Under the pieces are notes generated by a model. That model made no database searches. It was not told the DNA's origin and saw nothing but the letters and a program-made list of their open reading frames with translations. The position numbers were made by a program, and so were the translations under genes. A stretch of DNA of 64,000 nucleotides from Flavobacterium johnsoniae. Lineage in GTDB: Bacteria; Bacteroidota; Bacteroidia; Flavobacteriales; Flavobacteriaceae. Positions 1-9,787 of this stretch are shown piece after piece (the stretch's first letter is position 1; each line of letters begins with the position of its first letter). Location: assembly GCF_001879205.1 (NCBI RefSeq), contig NZ_MLFK01000010.1:1-64000 (forward strand). The letters run 5' to 3'.

Positions 1-1901
1 CCTGCAGCATTTACTGTCGCCGTAACGGCTAAAGTGGCACTTGCTCCATTAGCAAGATTACCAATCGTCCAGTCCGGTGCCGACCAAGTTCCTGCTGACG
101 GTACAGCGCTCACAAAAGTATAACCGGCAGGAAGCACGTCATTAACCGTAACTCCCGTTGCATTTAATGGCCCTGCGTTTGAGGCTGTGATCGTAAAAGT
201 AATGTTCTCCCCTACTTTTGGATTAATTTTATTGACTGTTTTTACAACGCTGAGATCACTATAACAATCTTCTGTTTCTAAATCTTTTGTGGTCACAGAA
301 GTTCCTCCACAATCTGAAACAACCGAATACTGTACTTTGATGATACCTACACCGGTAAAAGTCAATGTATTTCCCGATAAAGTTCCAGGGCCGCTGACAA
401 TAGACAAGGTACCACCTGCTGGTGTAGGTGTTAATTCTACTGATGAACCGGAGCAATATTTTGTAGTTGGTCCAGTTCCTGCTGAAACAGGCAGAATAGC
501 CGGAATAGATTCTACTCCGCATATCTGTACTGCCGCCGTATTAAAATTAAATATTGATTCCGCTGAGTCGGTATTTGTACCATCTCCCATACTTCCTCTG
601 ATTCGATGTCCTGCATAACCAAATTTGGTATCGCATTTTCTCACGACCATAGTCGTATGTCCTCCTGTTTCAACAGCTAAAATATTGTCTGCAGCTGCAA
701 TTCCTCCGGGCATAGCAGGATTTGAAGGATCTGTCGACAGCGCTAAGAGTGAATTGTTATTTTGTCCAAATGCATAAAGATTGTTCGTGTTGTTGATAAT
801 ATTTACAGCAGCATACTGATCATCATGCTCCTGCGGACTAACCCATTTCACGTTATTCATTAACGGATTTCCTGCAGAAGGGTAACGAGGCTGAACCCAC
901 GACTGTCTATCTGTTGTGCTTAGATCTCCTAATTGTCTGTTACTATTTTCTCCTAAACCATATAGATTTCCATCAGTTGCTAAAACATAATAAGAATGAT
1001 TACTTGTAGCTATATTTACTGTAGCACCAATCATTTTGGGTGTAATCCCAGCCGGTAAAGTCATTTTTGCCGCCAATGGCTGTGCTGCAACTATAGGCGT
1101 GTTGTTTCCAACATATATATTGTTACCCCAATTATATACAGTTCCATCTGATTTTAAAGCCATTAAACTTCCAGCTGCACCTCTACAAGCAACAACATCA
1201 CTTAAAAAAGGGTTACCGGGATCATTTGTAGTGACTCTGTACCAAGTTGTTGCATTTCCTGTCGCTCCATTTCCTCTAACATTTGCATTTTGCGAAATAA
1301 CCCAGACATCACCGCTGCAGGTAGTAATGGCTAATGTTTGATACGTTGCAAACAACATCTTAACATCACCCGGATTTACCCCGGCCGGAAGTCCATTGGC
1401 ATTTCCTCCAATAGATATTTTCTGAAATGTGGTATTTGTTGTAAGTGAGGCATCTAGTACAACTCCTCGCGCTGACCATGCATAAAGACCATTTGTTGCC
1501 AAAATAATTCCCTGCACAGTTGTAGCTGATTTACTTCCAAGAGCTGCTTTCAAAGGTACAGCAGTCCCTAAAGCGGGATAATTAGCTGCATTTATAGTAA
1601 GCGGTGCTAATAAATCGGCCAAACCGTTATTCCCCATATCTTCTCCCCATACCTCAAGAGCTCCGCTTGAAGTTCTTACAATTGTACTATGAAAAGACGA
1701 TACAAAATTATCATACTCGATAGTTGCCGCATTATTATTTGAATTAGCTCCAAAATTTGATAAGTCGGTATTGGAACATCCAACCGGCGGTGACGAACAC
1801 TGACCATAAGATTCAATTCCTAAAAAAAACAATATGAAAAATAGAACTAAAAAATGTCTAAAATTCGGTATGAGTCTGGTTTTTAAGTAATTTTTTATCA
1901 T
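1..1901 (-). CDS. Secreted RCC1-like repeat / DUF11 surface protein, truncated by the left window edge
   Basis: An open frame runs from the ATG at 1901 to the left edge without a stop (633 codons visible). It begins with a signal peptide ending near the sequence FLGIESYGQC. Residues about 30-420 hold at least five spaced RCC1-like blade motifs, for example GALEVWGED, GLYAWSARG, GTVYNWGNN, GNLYGLGEN and NLYAFGQNN, so a beta-propeller is likely. From about residue 546 a DUF11-type domain starts (DLSVVKTVNK, then VGENITFTI and LPAGYTF). In Bacteroidota such proteins are usually large cell-surface or secreted proteins, often exported by the type IX system through a C-terminal signal, which would lie beyond the edge here. 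The downstream neighbour in the transcript is off-window. The gene at 1913 lies 11 nt upstream and is probably co-transcribed. The role is unknown; adhesion or surface display is an inference. Confidence 0.82.
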   Translation of the reverse strand, partial: MIKNYLKTRLIPNFRHFLVLFFILFFLGIESYGQCSSPPVGCSNTDLSNFGANSNNNAATIEYDNFVSSFHSTIVRTSSGALEVWGEDMGNNGLADLLAPLTINAANYPALGTAVPLKAALGSKSATTVQGIILATNGLYAWSARGVVLDASLTTNTTFQKISIGGNANGLPAGVNPGDVKMLFATYQTLAITTCSGDVWVISQNANVRGNGATGNATTWYRVTTNDPGNPFLSDVVACRGAAGSLMALKSDGTVYNWGNNIYVGNNTPIVAAQPLAAKMTLPAGITPKMIGATVNIATSNHSYYVLATDGNLYGLGENSNRQLGDLSTTDRQSWVQPRYPSAGNPLMNNVKWVSPQEHDDQYAAVNIINNTNNLYAFGQNNNSLLALSTDPSNPAMPGGIAAADNILAVETGGHTTMVVRKCDTKFGYAGHRIRGSMGDGTNTDSAESIFNFNTAAVQICGVESIPAILPVSAGTGPTTKYCSGSSVELTPTPAGGTLSIVSGPGTLSGNTLTFTGVGIIKVQYSVVSDCGGTSVTTKDLETEDCYSDLSVVKTVNKINPKVGENITFTITASNAGPLNATGVTVNDVLPAGYTFVSAVPSAGTWSAPDWTIGNLANGASATLAVTATVNAA

Positions 1902-1912
1902 AAATAACTCAA

Positions 1913-2596
1913 TTAGTTTATTATTTGTTGAAGATTGAATGACTGTACCTCATCATTAAAATCATAAAAATCAAACATGAGGTAGCTTTCTTTATCCACT
2001 CTTCCGGATATTTTATATTTAAATACCTGAGTTCCATTTTTAATTTCAATTGTTCCGTTTACAGGTTGTGCCAGAAGTGAAGTACCTACTCCTGTAATTA
2101 AAAGTTCGGGCGCTTTAACCTCATTGGCTGTTTTCCCCTGAATATTTATTTTTCCCGGAACGCTTACAATTAGATTGTCGTAATTTATTCCTCTTCTTAT
2201 TTTTTGAGAAAATCCTATTTTAGAGAAATCAAAAGACAATTTCACTGGATTTACTTTTACAATAATCTTTTTAGGAAAAGCAGGATGGTTACATCCCTCA
2301 TCGTGTTTTTTTGTTTCGGAAAATTGGATTTCATACTCCCCGGCATACTGGAATATATAATCATTGATTTCACTACCGTTGAGTGTAACCCCAATCCCTT
2401 CTTTCGAATTTGTAATATTCCATCTTGCTGAAGTCTCAATCGATCCAAAATCAATTTTATCTCCAAAAGAAATTATCCTGTAGTATCCTGCTGGGTTACT
2501 ATCAGGAAAATTCCCGCTGTTGAATTTGTTTTGAGCCATTATTGTATAACTTACCATAGTTAAAATGGAAAACAAAAAGTTTCTGATTACGTACAT
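1913..2596 (-). CDS. Hypothetical secreted protein, likely partner of the RCC1/DUF11 protein
   Basis: This 227-residue protein was not assigned to a family. The first 21 residues form a signal peptide (hydrophobic FLFSILTMVSYTIMAQ with an AQ cleavage site). The mature part is rich in beta-strand-forming stretches and asparagine, as in Ig-like or jelly-roll modules, and has no lipobox or membrane segment. The stop lies 11 nt before the start of the large RCC1/DUF11 gene on the same strand, so the two are probably one operon, with this gene first. An 870-nt gap upstream should hold their promoter. A periplasmic or surface accessory role is inferred only from this linkage. Confidence 0.7.
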   Translation of the reverse strand: MYVIRNFLFSILTMVSYTIMAQNKFNSGNFPDSNPAGYYRIISFGDKIDFGSIETSARWNITNSKEGIGVTLNGSEINDYIFQYAGEYEIQFSETKKHDEGCNHPAFPKKIIVKVNPVKLSFDFSKIGFSQKIRRGINYDNLIVSVPGKINIQGKTANEVKAPELLITGVGTSLLAQPVNGTIEIKNGTQVFKYKISGRVDKESYLMFDFYDFNDEVQSFNLQQIIN

Positions 2597-3465
2597 GTTT
2601 GAACTTTTAGGTTTTGAATTAAATAAATGAGTGTTTTTTGAGTCATCTCATGTTGAAATGACTCCTGTAGAATTTTTCATGCAAAGCTGGATATTTACAT
2701 TCAAAAAAAATATCACTACTCTTTCTCGATTACGTAATAGGGAAATTATTTGCTCAACAACAAAAACTAAATACTTTAAATCCAAATACTTACAACTACA
2801 ACAAATAGTAGTAAGGCTAAAGCTGGCCTCTTTAAAAATGGTTAAAATGCCGTAAAAAGTGTTTTTTTTAATGAAGAAAACAATTTGGGAACTGCATGTA
2901 AAATTTTTAGTTGTACAAACGACAACCCACAATCTGGTTCATTTAAGGAAGTATTCTCAGCTCAATATGTTTTCTAATGCCGGCATCTTAGGATTAAACA
3001 TCAAAGGCTGCATCAATTAACAGGAAGTATCTTTCTTATAGGAGTTTACACAAAAAAATCAGAGAGAATATTTTACGTTTTGCGCAATTAGACAAAAAAC
3101 TAAACCATATATCTGCTATCCTTTTATACTTTTGTGTCAAATTTTTTTGATAAATGCTGAACAAAAAATCAAAGTCAGATTCTGTTTTTTCAGAGTCGAA
3201 AAGGTTCAGACAAAAATCAAACAAATTAAAATCTTCCGACAAAAAATAGAATCATACGCAATCGAACAAAGCTGCAAATTTGAACAGAAATAAAATCGCA
3301 GGACTTTTTAACAATAAATAGTCTAAAACGTTTTTTGTTTTCTTTCTCAAATAATATCTTTCCGCTGCGTATTTTATTTGCATAAAGCCTGCTTGATTAA
3401 TATTAAAATGCGAGACTAATATTCAAAGCAGTGTATAATCCGCCTTTACTATATTTTATACTCTT
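2597..3465. other. Gene-free region between divergent genes
   Basis: About 870 nt of very A/T-rich sequence separates the secreted-protein operon (minus) from the TPR-AraC regulator (plus). Short ORFs on both strands have low-complexity, cysteine/phenylalanine-rich translations with no family resemblance and are judged non-coding. The only structure seen is a 7-bp perfect inverted repeat, GAGTCAT at 2640-2646 and ATGACTC at 2658-2664. It lies about 45-70 nt upstream of the minus-strand start and could be a leader hairpin or operator. No full TTG/TAnnTTTG promoter was found by eye. Confidence 0.5.
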
Positions 3466-5040
3466 ATGAATTTTAAATTAGTGCTTTTACTTGTTAGTTT
3501 ATCCCCTTTTAGTTCTTTTTCCCAAGACTCTGAATACGATAAAATATATGCTGAAACTTCACAGGTTTTATTGACTTCGAACCCTAAACAAGCATTAAAA
3601 AATACAGATTACCTCTATAAGATTTCGAAAAACAATACAGAACGGATTAATACTTATATGCTGCGGGCAAAACTGCTTAGGCAATATGATATCAATAAGG
3701 AAGCCATACATTCTTTGGTAAAAGCAGACAGTTTAGCTAAAATTGATAAAAACCATGCTATGCGTGCCCGTATCAATGGATTTTTATCGACTCTTTATCG
3801 TGAGATAGGCGTTCCAAGTATTGGGAGTTCTTACTTAAAACAAGCCGTTAATTCAAGTAAAAAAATAGAGGACAAAGGTGCGCTGTACCGTTTTTTTGGT
3901 AATTTATGCCAGGAATTGGCTTATTATGAAATGTATAATCATAATTATGCCAAAGCCAATACCTATTTATTAAAAGGAGATAAATTCTTTTCGAATGCAG
4001 GGCCAGAAATTGATAAATCTTTTCATCTGGCTGTTAACAACGAAATAATTGCTAAAAATTACCTTGCGCTTCACCAAATTGATTCTTCACTATTTTTTTA
4101 TGAAAAAGCACAGAAACAACTAAGTGCGTCGCAATCTCCGGACAGCCCTTTGAAAGGTTTTATTTATAACGGATTAGGGAATATTTACACGGGAATGGGA
4201 AATTATGAAACGGCTCTTACCAACTACACAGAAGCACTAAAAATAGCCGAATCATCAAAGTTTTACACCCTTCGTCATGAAGTATACAGTGCAATGCTTG
4301 AATATTATAAGAAAACCAAAAATAACAAGATGTACATTGCCTACAATGAAGATTATCTAAAGATGATAGAATCTGAAGAAGGCAACAGAAAAGCCATTGC
4401 TGATAATCTTATTGCGCTGCTTACTGAAAAAGCAAAAGTAAGTCATTCTAAATATCAGCAGAAAGTTTTTATTATTGTCGGAGTTTCCCTTTTGATTATT
4501 CTAATTATTGCCGGAATATATTATTACAAGAGAAAACAGGATTATAAAAAATTCAAAGATTATATTATCAAAAAGGATGAAAAGCTTCATACAGCAATAA
4601 CAAATCCAGAAAAAGACATCGAAGAGAAAAAGGAAGCACAGAAAGATTATATGTCGCAGGAAACAGAAGAAAGTATCTTAAAAAGCATACGGGAATTTGA
4701 ACGTGGTGAATATTATCTGGGAAAAGAACTTTCGCTGAATGTAATGGCTGCCGAATTGGGAATCAATCACCGTTACTTGTCGTATGTAATCAACAAGCAT
4801 AAAGAGAAAGATTTTGCGAGTTATATAAACGAACTTAGGATTAATTATATCGTAGACTGCCTAAGAGCTGATCCTGCTTTACTGCGTTATAAAATCAGTT
4901 ATCTTGCAGACAAATGTGGTTTTTCATCTCACAGCCGCTTTACCATTACCTTTAAAAAAGTAACGGGAGTATCTCCACTTACATTTATTACGTACTTAAA
5001 AGAAGAAGCTAAAGAAAAAGATATTCCGGCGGCAAGCTAA
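3466..5040 (+). CDS. TPR / transmembrane / AraC-type sensor-regulator
   Basis: The 524-residue protein has four parts: a signal peptide (residues 1-20, ending FSSFSQ); a long helical region with TPR motifs (about 25-320, clearest in GLGNIYTGMGNYETALTNY); one membrane helix at about 335-355 (VFIIVGVSLLIILIIAGIYY); and a C-terminal AraC-type double helix-turn-helix (about 420-515, with LNVMAAELGINHRYLSYVI and the second HTH CGFSSHSRFTITFKK). This architecture is common in Flavobacteria, where a periplasmic TPR domain is thought to sense a signal and pass it to a cytoplasmic DNA-binding domain. The target genes are unknown. It ends opposite the aldehyde dehydrogenase and shares a two-way terminator with it. 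Confidence 0.85.
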   Translation: MNFKLVLLLVSLSPFSSFSQDSEYDKIYAETSQVLLTSNPKQALKNTDYLYKISKNNTERINTYMLRAKLLRQYDINKEAIHSLVKADSLAKIDKNHAMRARINGFLSTLYREIGVPSIGSSYLKQAVNSSKKIEDKGALYRFFGNLCQELAYYEMYNHNYAKANTYLLKGDKFFSNAGPEIDKSFHLAVNNEIIAKNYLALHQIDSSLFFYEKAQKQLSASQSPDSPLKGFIYNGLGNIYTGMGNYETALTNYTEALKIAESSKFYTLRHEVYSAMLEYYKKTKNNKMYIAYNEDYLKMIESEEGNRKAIADNLIALLTEKAKVSHSKYQQKVFIIVGVSLLIILIIAGIYYYKRKQDYKKFKDYIIKKDEKLHTAITNPEKDIEEKKEAQKDYMSQETEESILKSIREFERGEYYLGKELSLNVMAAELGINHRYLSYVINKHKEKDFASYINELRINYIVDCLRADPALLRYKISYLADKCGFSSHSRFTITFKKVTGVSPLTFITYLKEEAKEKDIPAAS

Positions 5041-5110
5041 ATAAACGATTTTCAAATTTATATTACAGACAATCCATTTTGTATTGTCTTTGAGAATTAT
5101 CTGAAATAAA

Positions 5111-5144
5111 AAAAAGTAACAGCAATTTAATACTGTTACTTTTT
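5111..5144. terminator. Bidirectional intrinsic terminator
   Basis: The perfect arms AAAAAGTAACAG (5111-5122) and CTGTTACTTTTT (5133-5144) enclose a 10-nt A/T-rich loop. The stem has A and T tracts on either side, so it can stop transcription from both convergent genes (stops at 5040 plus and 5161 minus). Confidence 0.8.
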
Positions 5145-5160
5145 ATCTTTTATATAGAAA

Positions 5161-6555
5161 CTAAAGTGACTTACTTTTAAAAACAGTTAATTTTTCTCTT
5201 GTCATATCTTCTATTGTATACGAAATACCTCCCATCCCCAGACCTGAAGAATCCCTGCCTCCAAACGGCATCCAATCTACCCTAAATGCAGTATTGTCAT
5301 TGATCATGACTGCAGTTGCGTTTAGTTTTTTGGCTGTATCTAAAGCTGCATCAATGTTTTTTGTAAAAACAGCGGCCTGAAAATGAACATTCAATGCATT
5401 TGCTCTTTTTATGGCTTCTTCCCTATTTTTAAAAGGATATACGCAAACCACGGGACCAAAAATTTCATTGGTCGATACTTTAGAACCTTCTGAAGGATCA
5501 AACAAAATGGTAGGTTCAAAACAAGTATCCGAAATTCTTTTACCGCCTGTAATTAATCTAGCGCCTTCGGCAACAGCTTCGTTAACCCATTCTTCAACAC
5601 GATCAACTTCTTTGGGTGTAATCAGGGAACCAACATCTGTGGTTTTATCAAACGGATTACCTACAATCAATTTATCCACTGCCTCAGAAAATTGTTTAAT
5701 AAAGCGATCACTAATTTCCTGATTAACGTAAACTTTCTGTACAGAAACACAAACCTGCCCTGCGTGATAAAAACCTCCTTTTACCAAATCTGGAATCATT
5801 TCGGTAAAATCGGCATCACTTTCTACAATTACCGGCGCCGCGCCTCCGTGTTCTAAGGCGCATCTGGTTCCGGCAGCCAATTTACTTTTTAAATACCAGC
5901 CTACTTTCGCCGAGCCAATAAAGGTTAAAAAATGGATTCTGGGATCTGTAACTAACAATTCAGCTGTTTCATTATCACACAAAACGATCTGCAGCCATCC
6001 GTTGGGTAAACCCGCTTCCTTTAAAATAGCCGCTAATGCAATACCTGATAACGGCGTATTGCTTGAGGGCTTAAATATAACCGGACAACCTGCGGCAACA
6101 GCAGTAGCAACCTGGTGCACCGCTAAATTTAATGGATGATTAAAAGCACTAACAGCAGCAACCACTCCAATGGGTTCTTTTGAAGTAAAAGCAATTCTGT
6201 TTACTGATGCTTCTGTAAGTCCCATCGGGATTTGTTCTCCTTTTAGCTGCGATATATGCTCCGCCGCTAGTTTTACGCCTTTTATTGCTCTAAGTATTTC
6301 TGCTTTCGAATCTTTATACGGTTTTCCTCCTTCACTTATAGCGATATGAATCAGTTCTTCGCTTCTGTCGTTCATTATGACAGCTGCTTTTTCTAATATT
6401 TCAATTCTTTTATAAGCAGGAATCCAATTCGGCTGATCGTTAAACAATTGCTCAGCAGTAACCAATATATCTTCAATCTCGTTTTTATTTAGCAGCGGTA
6501 ATTCTTTTACAATACTTTGATCGTATGGGAATCGTATTTGTGTGGTACTTTCCAT
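5161..6555 (-). CDS. NAD(P)-dependent aldehyde dehydrogenase
   Basis: This 464-residue aldehyde dehydrogenase superfamily member oxidises an aldehyde to the acid with NAD(P). The catalytic set is complete: thiolate C269 in GQVCVSVQKVYV, general base E235 in ALEHGGAAP (the usual ELGG glutamate, here EHGG), N139 in AFNHPLN, and cofactor-binding K162 in IFKPSSNTP. EIFGPVVCVYPF and a PFGG motif (MPFGGRDSSG) are also present. The substrate cannot be read. The short form and GGISYTIEDMT tail resemble lactaldehyde, phosphonoacetaldehyde or gapN-like branches. It has no signal peptide and is cytosolic. It follows the tehA-like gene on the same strand after 136 nt and may be co-regulated by the divergent AraC gene at 7775. 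Confidence 0.85.
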   Translation of the reverse strand: MESTTQIRFPYDQSIVKELPLLNKNEIEDILVTAEQLFNDQPNWIPAYKRIEILEKAAVIMNDRSEELIHIAISEGGKPYKDSKAEILRAIKGVKLAAEHISQLKGEQIPMGLTEASVNRIAFTSKEPIGVVAAVSAFNHPLNLAVHQVATAVAAGCPVIFKPSSNTPLSGIALAAILKEAGLPNGWLQIVLCDNETAELLVTDPRIHFLTFIGSAKVGWYLKSKLAAGTRCALEHGGAAPVIVESDADFTEMIPDLVKGGFYHAGQVCVSVQKVYVNQEISDRFIKQFSEAVDKLIVGNPFDKTTDVGSLITPKEVDRVEEWVNEAVAEGARLITGGKRISDTCFEPTILFDPSEGSKVSTNEIFGPVVCVYPFKNREEAIKRANALNVHFQAAVFTKNIDAALDTAKKLNATAVMINDNTAFRVDWMPFGGRDSSGLGMGGISYTIEDMTREKLTVFKSKSL

Positions 6556-6691
6556 AAATATTATTTTTTAACAGGCAGACTTAAAAAACACTCTTATTTT
6601 TAAGTCAATCTCTCTTTTATTTGTTCCTTAAATTTAACTCAAAAAATCGATGATTACAACCTCTTGCTCCATAATGTAGAAAGATGAAGGA

Positions 6692-7681
6692 TTATTTAGG
6701 AAAATAACTTCCCTTTATAACCAGCTTTACAGATCCTATCATAACAGAAAGCGTTACAATATTCATTAAAATAAAAACTGTTAAAGCCAGCCCATTAATA
6801 TTTGAATTAACAGCTGTAAAAGCAGATAATCCCTGCGATAATGTCGCAATTCCGAAAGTATACGCCCAATATCCGGGAGCAAAAGCCTGCTGCTTCAGCC
6901 ATTTTAATGAGAAAGTTAAAGCTGCGAGAATAAATAAAGCATATCCCATTAAAGCGTATGCGAACGGTAAATTAAATCCTGAACCCGATAACCCCAGATA
7001 TGCTGTAAATAAAACTACTGAAGGTGCCATGTAAATACCCATAAAATTTCTGGTTCTAACTGATAGTCCCCCAACAGTTAACTGCTGCATAATTACAGAA
7101 TCCATAATAATCCAGGAGATAGTTCCTATTCCTAAAAGTGTAAAACCATAACTGATATATCCAAAAACTCCAGCTGCGAGTGCATTTACCATAATGCTTG
7201 CTGTATAGGTTAGAAACAAGGAAGGCGTTACGTGTTCAGCAGGACGCTCCTGAGTCCACATTTGTGAGAGTTTGAATGCACCGTAAAGTAAGTTCAGCAC
7301 AGAACCAATCCAAAATATACTAATGGCAAAATTTTGATTGTAGGTATGAATGGCTAATGCTACTAAAATAATAGATTCCGGAATCAAAGCGATAAAAGAG
7401 GATTGAACAGGGTCTTTCAGTTCGCTGACCGCAGCAGTCTTGTGGCTGATCCATTTATTTATATAGACTGTAATCCACCATACAAAAGAAATGACTGCCA
7501 GAATCTCAAAAAATTCACCAATAAAAACAGGGAGCTTCCAGATTACAGAGGCATTCCGCCATGCATTACCAGTTTCCGCCAGACCAAGCGTCATGGCAAA
7601 AAATGAAACGGGTGCTAAAGGCAGTGAAAATTTGTTTATTATACTTGTGTTAGATTCTGATTTTGAAATTACTTTGTCCAT
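6692..7681 (-). CDS. TDT/TehA-family transporter (SLAC1 fold)
   Basis: This predicted 329-residue inner-membrane protein has about ten hydrophobic helices. The N-terminal LPLAPVSFFAMTLGLAETGNAW matches the TehA/SLAC1 family signature, whose members carry anions, C4-dicarboxylates or are linked to tellurite resistance. The frame stays open to an ATG at 7732. I chose 7681 (MDKVISKSE) because a TAnnTTTG promoter box at 7709-7716 lies inside the longer frame and because the extra 17 residues look unlike an N-terminus. The divergent AraC-type regulator at 7775 is the likely controller. Substrate is unknown; anion or dicarboxylate export is family knowledge. Confidence 0.8.
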   Translation of the reverse strand: MDKVISKSESNTSIINKFSLPLAPVSFFAMTLGLAETGNAWRNASVIWKLPVFIGEFFEILAVISFVWWITVYINKWISHKTAAVSELKDPVQSSFIALIPESIILVALAIHTYNQNFAISIFWIGSVLNLLYGAFKLSQMWTQERPAEHVTPSLFLTYTASIMVNALAAGVFGYISYGFTLLGIGTISWIIMDSVIMQQLTVGGLSVRTRNFMGIYMAPSVVLFTAYLGLSGSGFNLPFAYALMGYALFILAALTFSLKWLKQQAFAPGYWAYTFGIATLSQGLSAFTAVNSNINGLALTVFILMNIVTLSVMIGSVKLVIKGSYFPK

Positions 7682-7708
7682 ATTTAAGATTTTTAATTTA
7701 ACTTTACG

Positions 7709-7716
7709 CAAAATTA
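7709..7716 (-). promoter_or_regulatory. Candidate -7 promoter box for the TehA-like gene
   Basis: Read on the minus strand this is TAATTTTG, a match to the Bacteroidota TAnnTTTG element, about 28 nt upstream of the ATG at 7681. No convincing TTG box was found at the usual distance. Its position decides between the two possible start codons. Confidence 0.45.
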
Positions 7717-7774
7717 TACTGAAATAACACAATTATATCAGTAAAATAATTCGTTAATTTAGTACTATCTTGTA

Positions 7775-8647
7775 ATGGGAAACAGTAAAAATCTACATCA
7801 GCCTTTCGAAATTGTTTTCAAAAACATAACTGATTCGCTTACAACCGAAGTAGGGAATAATTTTTTTGAATTGTTATATGTACTTTCTGGTACTGGTGTT
7901 CAAATTATCAATGAAAACAAACTGTCATTTCAACCGGGACATCTTTTTTTAATTACTCCAGAAGATTCGCATTCATTAGAAATAAGCAGTCCGTCAGCTG
8001 TTTTTATATTACGATTTAATAATATTTATATAAAGAACAGTCCTTTCAGCTCCAATAGCATTTATAAACTTGAGTATATATTGCAGCACGCCAATCATAT
8101 GCCCGGCTGTATTTTAAAAAAGCAAACGGACAAAAATCTGGTTCGTCCCATTGTTGAAGCATTACTTCATGAATACAACAATAATCATCTGTACAATACT
8201 GAATTAGTACAATTACTTATTAATACTCTGATTGTACTGATTGCGAGAAATATTTCAGAATTCTTCCCACAAACCATTACGAAACAATCTGATAATAAAT
8301 CGCATGCGATGCTCGAATATATTCAAAACAATATTTATCAGCCCGAAAACTTAAGTGTAAGCATCATGAGTAAAGAATTTGGAATTTCAGAACGGTATTT
8401 AGGCCGGTATTTTAAAAACCAAACAAATGAAACGCTGCAAGATTATATTTCGAAATACCGCATAAAACTCGTAGAAAACAGACTTCTTTATAGTGATTTT
8501 CGTGTTGGAGAAATTGCTATGGAACTTGGGTTTAATGACGAAAGCCACCTCAACAAAATATTTAAAAAACACAATGGAACTTCTCCATCCAATTTTAGGA
8601 AAACAGCAAAACAGCGAAGCACCTCAGCAGAAGCACTTTCTAATTGA
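7775..8647 (+). CDS. AraC-family transcriptional regulator
   Basis: The 290-residue protein has an N-terminal cupin-like ligand domain (residues about 10-110, with FQPGHLFLITPEDSH) and a C-terminal AraC double HTH (about 185-280, with NLSVSIMSKEFGISERYLGRYF and IAMELGFNDESHLNKIFKK). The cupin half normally binds a small effector. It is transcribed away from the TehA-like gene with only 93 nt between starts, the usual layout for a regulator and its target. Regulation of the transporter, and perhaps of the aldehyde dehydrogenase beyond it, is therefore likely but inferred. Confidence 0.87.
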   Translation: MGNSKNLHQPFEIVFKNITDSLTTEVGNNFFELLYVLSGTGVQIINENKLSFQPGHLFLITPEDSHSLEISSPSAVFILRFNNIYIKNSPFSSNSIYKLEYILQHANHMPGCILKKQTDKNLVRPIVEALLHEYNNNHLYNTELVQLLINTLIVLIARNISEFFPQTITKQSDNKSHAMLEYIQNNIYQPENLSVSIMSKEFGISERYLGRYFKNQTNETLQDYISKYRIKLVENRLLYSDFRVGEIAMELGFNDESHLNKIFKKHNGTSPSNFRKTAKQRSTSAEALSN

Positions 8648-8678
8648 ATTTTGATTCATTACTCTTAAAATATATACA

Positions 8679-9572
8679 TTAAAGCATCTTAGCATTTTTT
8701 TGAATTACTGCTATTAATATAAGGCAGACTCCCAGCCATTGTTTCATAGCAACCTGCTCATCGAGTAAAAAATGTGCAAATAAAACTGCCACAGGAATTT
8801 CAAGTGAAGTAAGAATAGCTCCAAGTCCCATTCCTGTTAAGGGCATGCCTTTAGTAAATAATATAGGAGGCAGTATTGTACCAAATACTGAAATTAGAAT
8901 ACCCCAGCTTAAGAAAATACCAAAAGAAAATCCCTTTAGAAGAGAAGAACCAAATACAATAAGAACAATAATAAAACCTCCGCTTACCATTAAAAAGCTT
9001 CTTTTGATGGGTAGAAGATCCAGTTCGATGTTGTTTGATGAATAAATTGTAGCGGTATAAGATAATGCCCCCAGAATGCCCCAGCCGGCTCCTTTCCAAT
9101 TAATTTGATTATAGTGATTCCATACATCCGTTGCGATGGTGGTTCCAAAAATGATTATTACAACCGTAATTATTTCATAGAACTGGGGCTTCTTCTGCTT
9201 TTGTATCATCTCTGCTACAAGACTCATCCAAACAGCCTGAACAAGAAGTACAATGCAAATACTCACGGGTATATATTGTACAGACATATAATAAAAGATA
9301 CTTGTTAGTCCCAGTGAAGTTCCGGAAATGATTAGTTTTAGGTAACTCCTTACACCATTGGCAGTTCTCCTTTCAACCGATGATGATTTTCGGGAAATAA
9401 CATTAATTATAAGCAATGTCAGAAAGCCCAGGAAAAACTGGGATATTGTTACCTCAGCAGTGTTATAGCCATCCCGGTAAGCCAACTTAACAAAAGTTCC
9501 CAGCATTCCGTAACAACAGGCTGCTAATATTAAGTACAAGCTTCCTTTCAAGGTATTGATATTTGCCTTCAT
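8679..9572 (-). CDS. EamA/DMT-family transporter
   Basis: This 297-residue protein has about ten membrane helices in two similar halves, the EamA drug/metabolite transporter plan. Typical stretches are GSLYLILAACCYGMLGTFVKL near the start and LTGMGLGAILTSLEIPVAVL in the second half. The open frame continues upstream to 9680, but those 36 residues are polar and unlike a transporter N-terminus. The ATG at 9572 directly precedes the first helix and a TAATTTTG box (9584-9591) lies just upstream, so I place the start there. It is convergent with the AraC gene at 7775. The substrate (amino acid or metabolite export) cannot be read. Confidence 0.85.
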   Translation of the reverse strand: MKANINTLKGSLYLILAACCYGMLGTFVKLAYRDGYNTAEVTISQFFLGFLTLLIINVISRKSSSVERRTANGVRSYLKLIISGTSLGLTSIFYYMSVQYIPVSICIVLLVQAVWMSLVAEMIQKQKKPQFYEIITVVIIIFGTTIATDVWNHYNQINWKGAGWGILGALSYTATIYSSNNIELDLLPIKRSFLMVSGGFIIVLIVFGSSLLKGFSFGIFLSWGILISVFGTILPPILFTKGMPLTGMGLGAILTSLEIPVAVLFAHFLLDEQVAMKQWLGVCLILIAVIQKNAKML

Positions 9573-9751
9573 TTTTTTAAATACAAAATTAGCGGGGTTT
9601 GGTAAGCATATCATATACCAATTCAAATAAAACACTGGATCCAGTTTGTCTTTATCCCAGCTATGATATCGGTCATTCACTTACTATTCCAATTTCATCT
9701 GGGTCCTATAGTTTGGCAAATCTGGGGTAAATTAAAAACATTCACTATAAA

Positions 9752-9759
9752 TACCTTTG
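9752..9759 (+). promoter_or_regulatory. Candidate -7 promoter box for the doxX-marR-ahpD-like cluster
   Basis: TACCTTTG fits TAnnTTTG and lies 28 nt upstream of the ATG at 9788. A TTG element at 17-23 nt was not seen, so only half of the promoter is supported. Confidence 0.4.
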
Positions 9760-9787
9760 CCAATAATAATTACATAAATTAAAAATC

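Noticed and set aside
259..1341. Short ORFs on both strands inside the left-edge gene
   Set aside because: They are out of frame with the 633-codon minus-strand frame, whose translation shows clear RCC1 and DUF11 motifs.
2204..2932. ORFs of 60-95 codons around 2.2-2.9 kb
   Set aside because: Either antisense to the 227-residue gene or in A/T-rich DNA, with low-complexity translations and no family resemblance.
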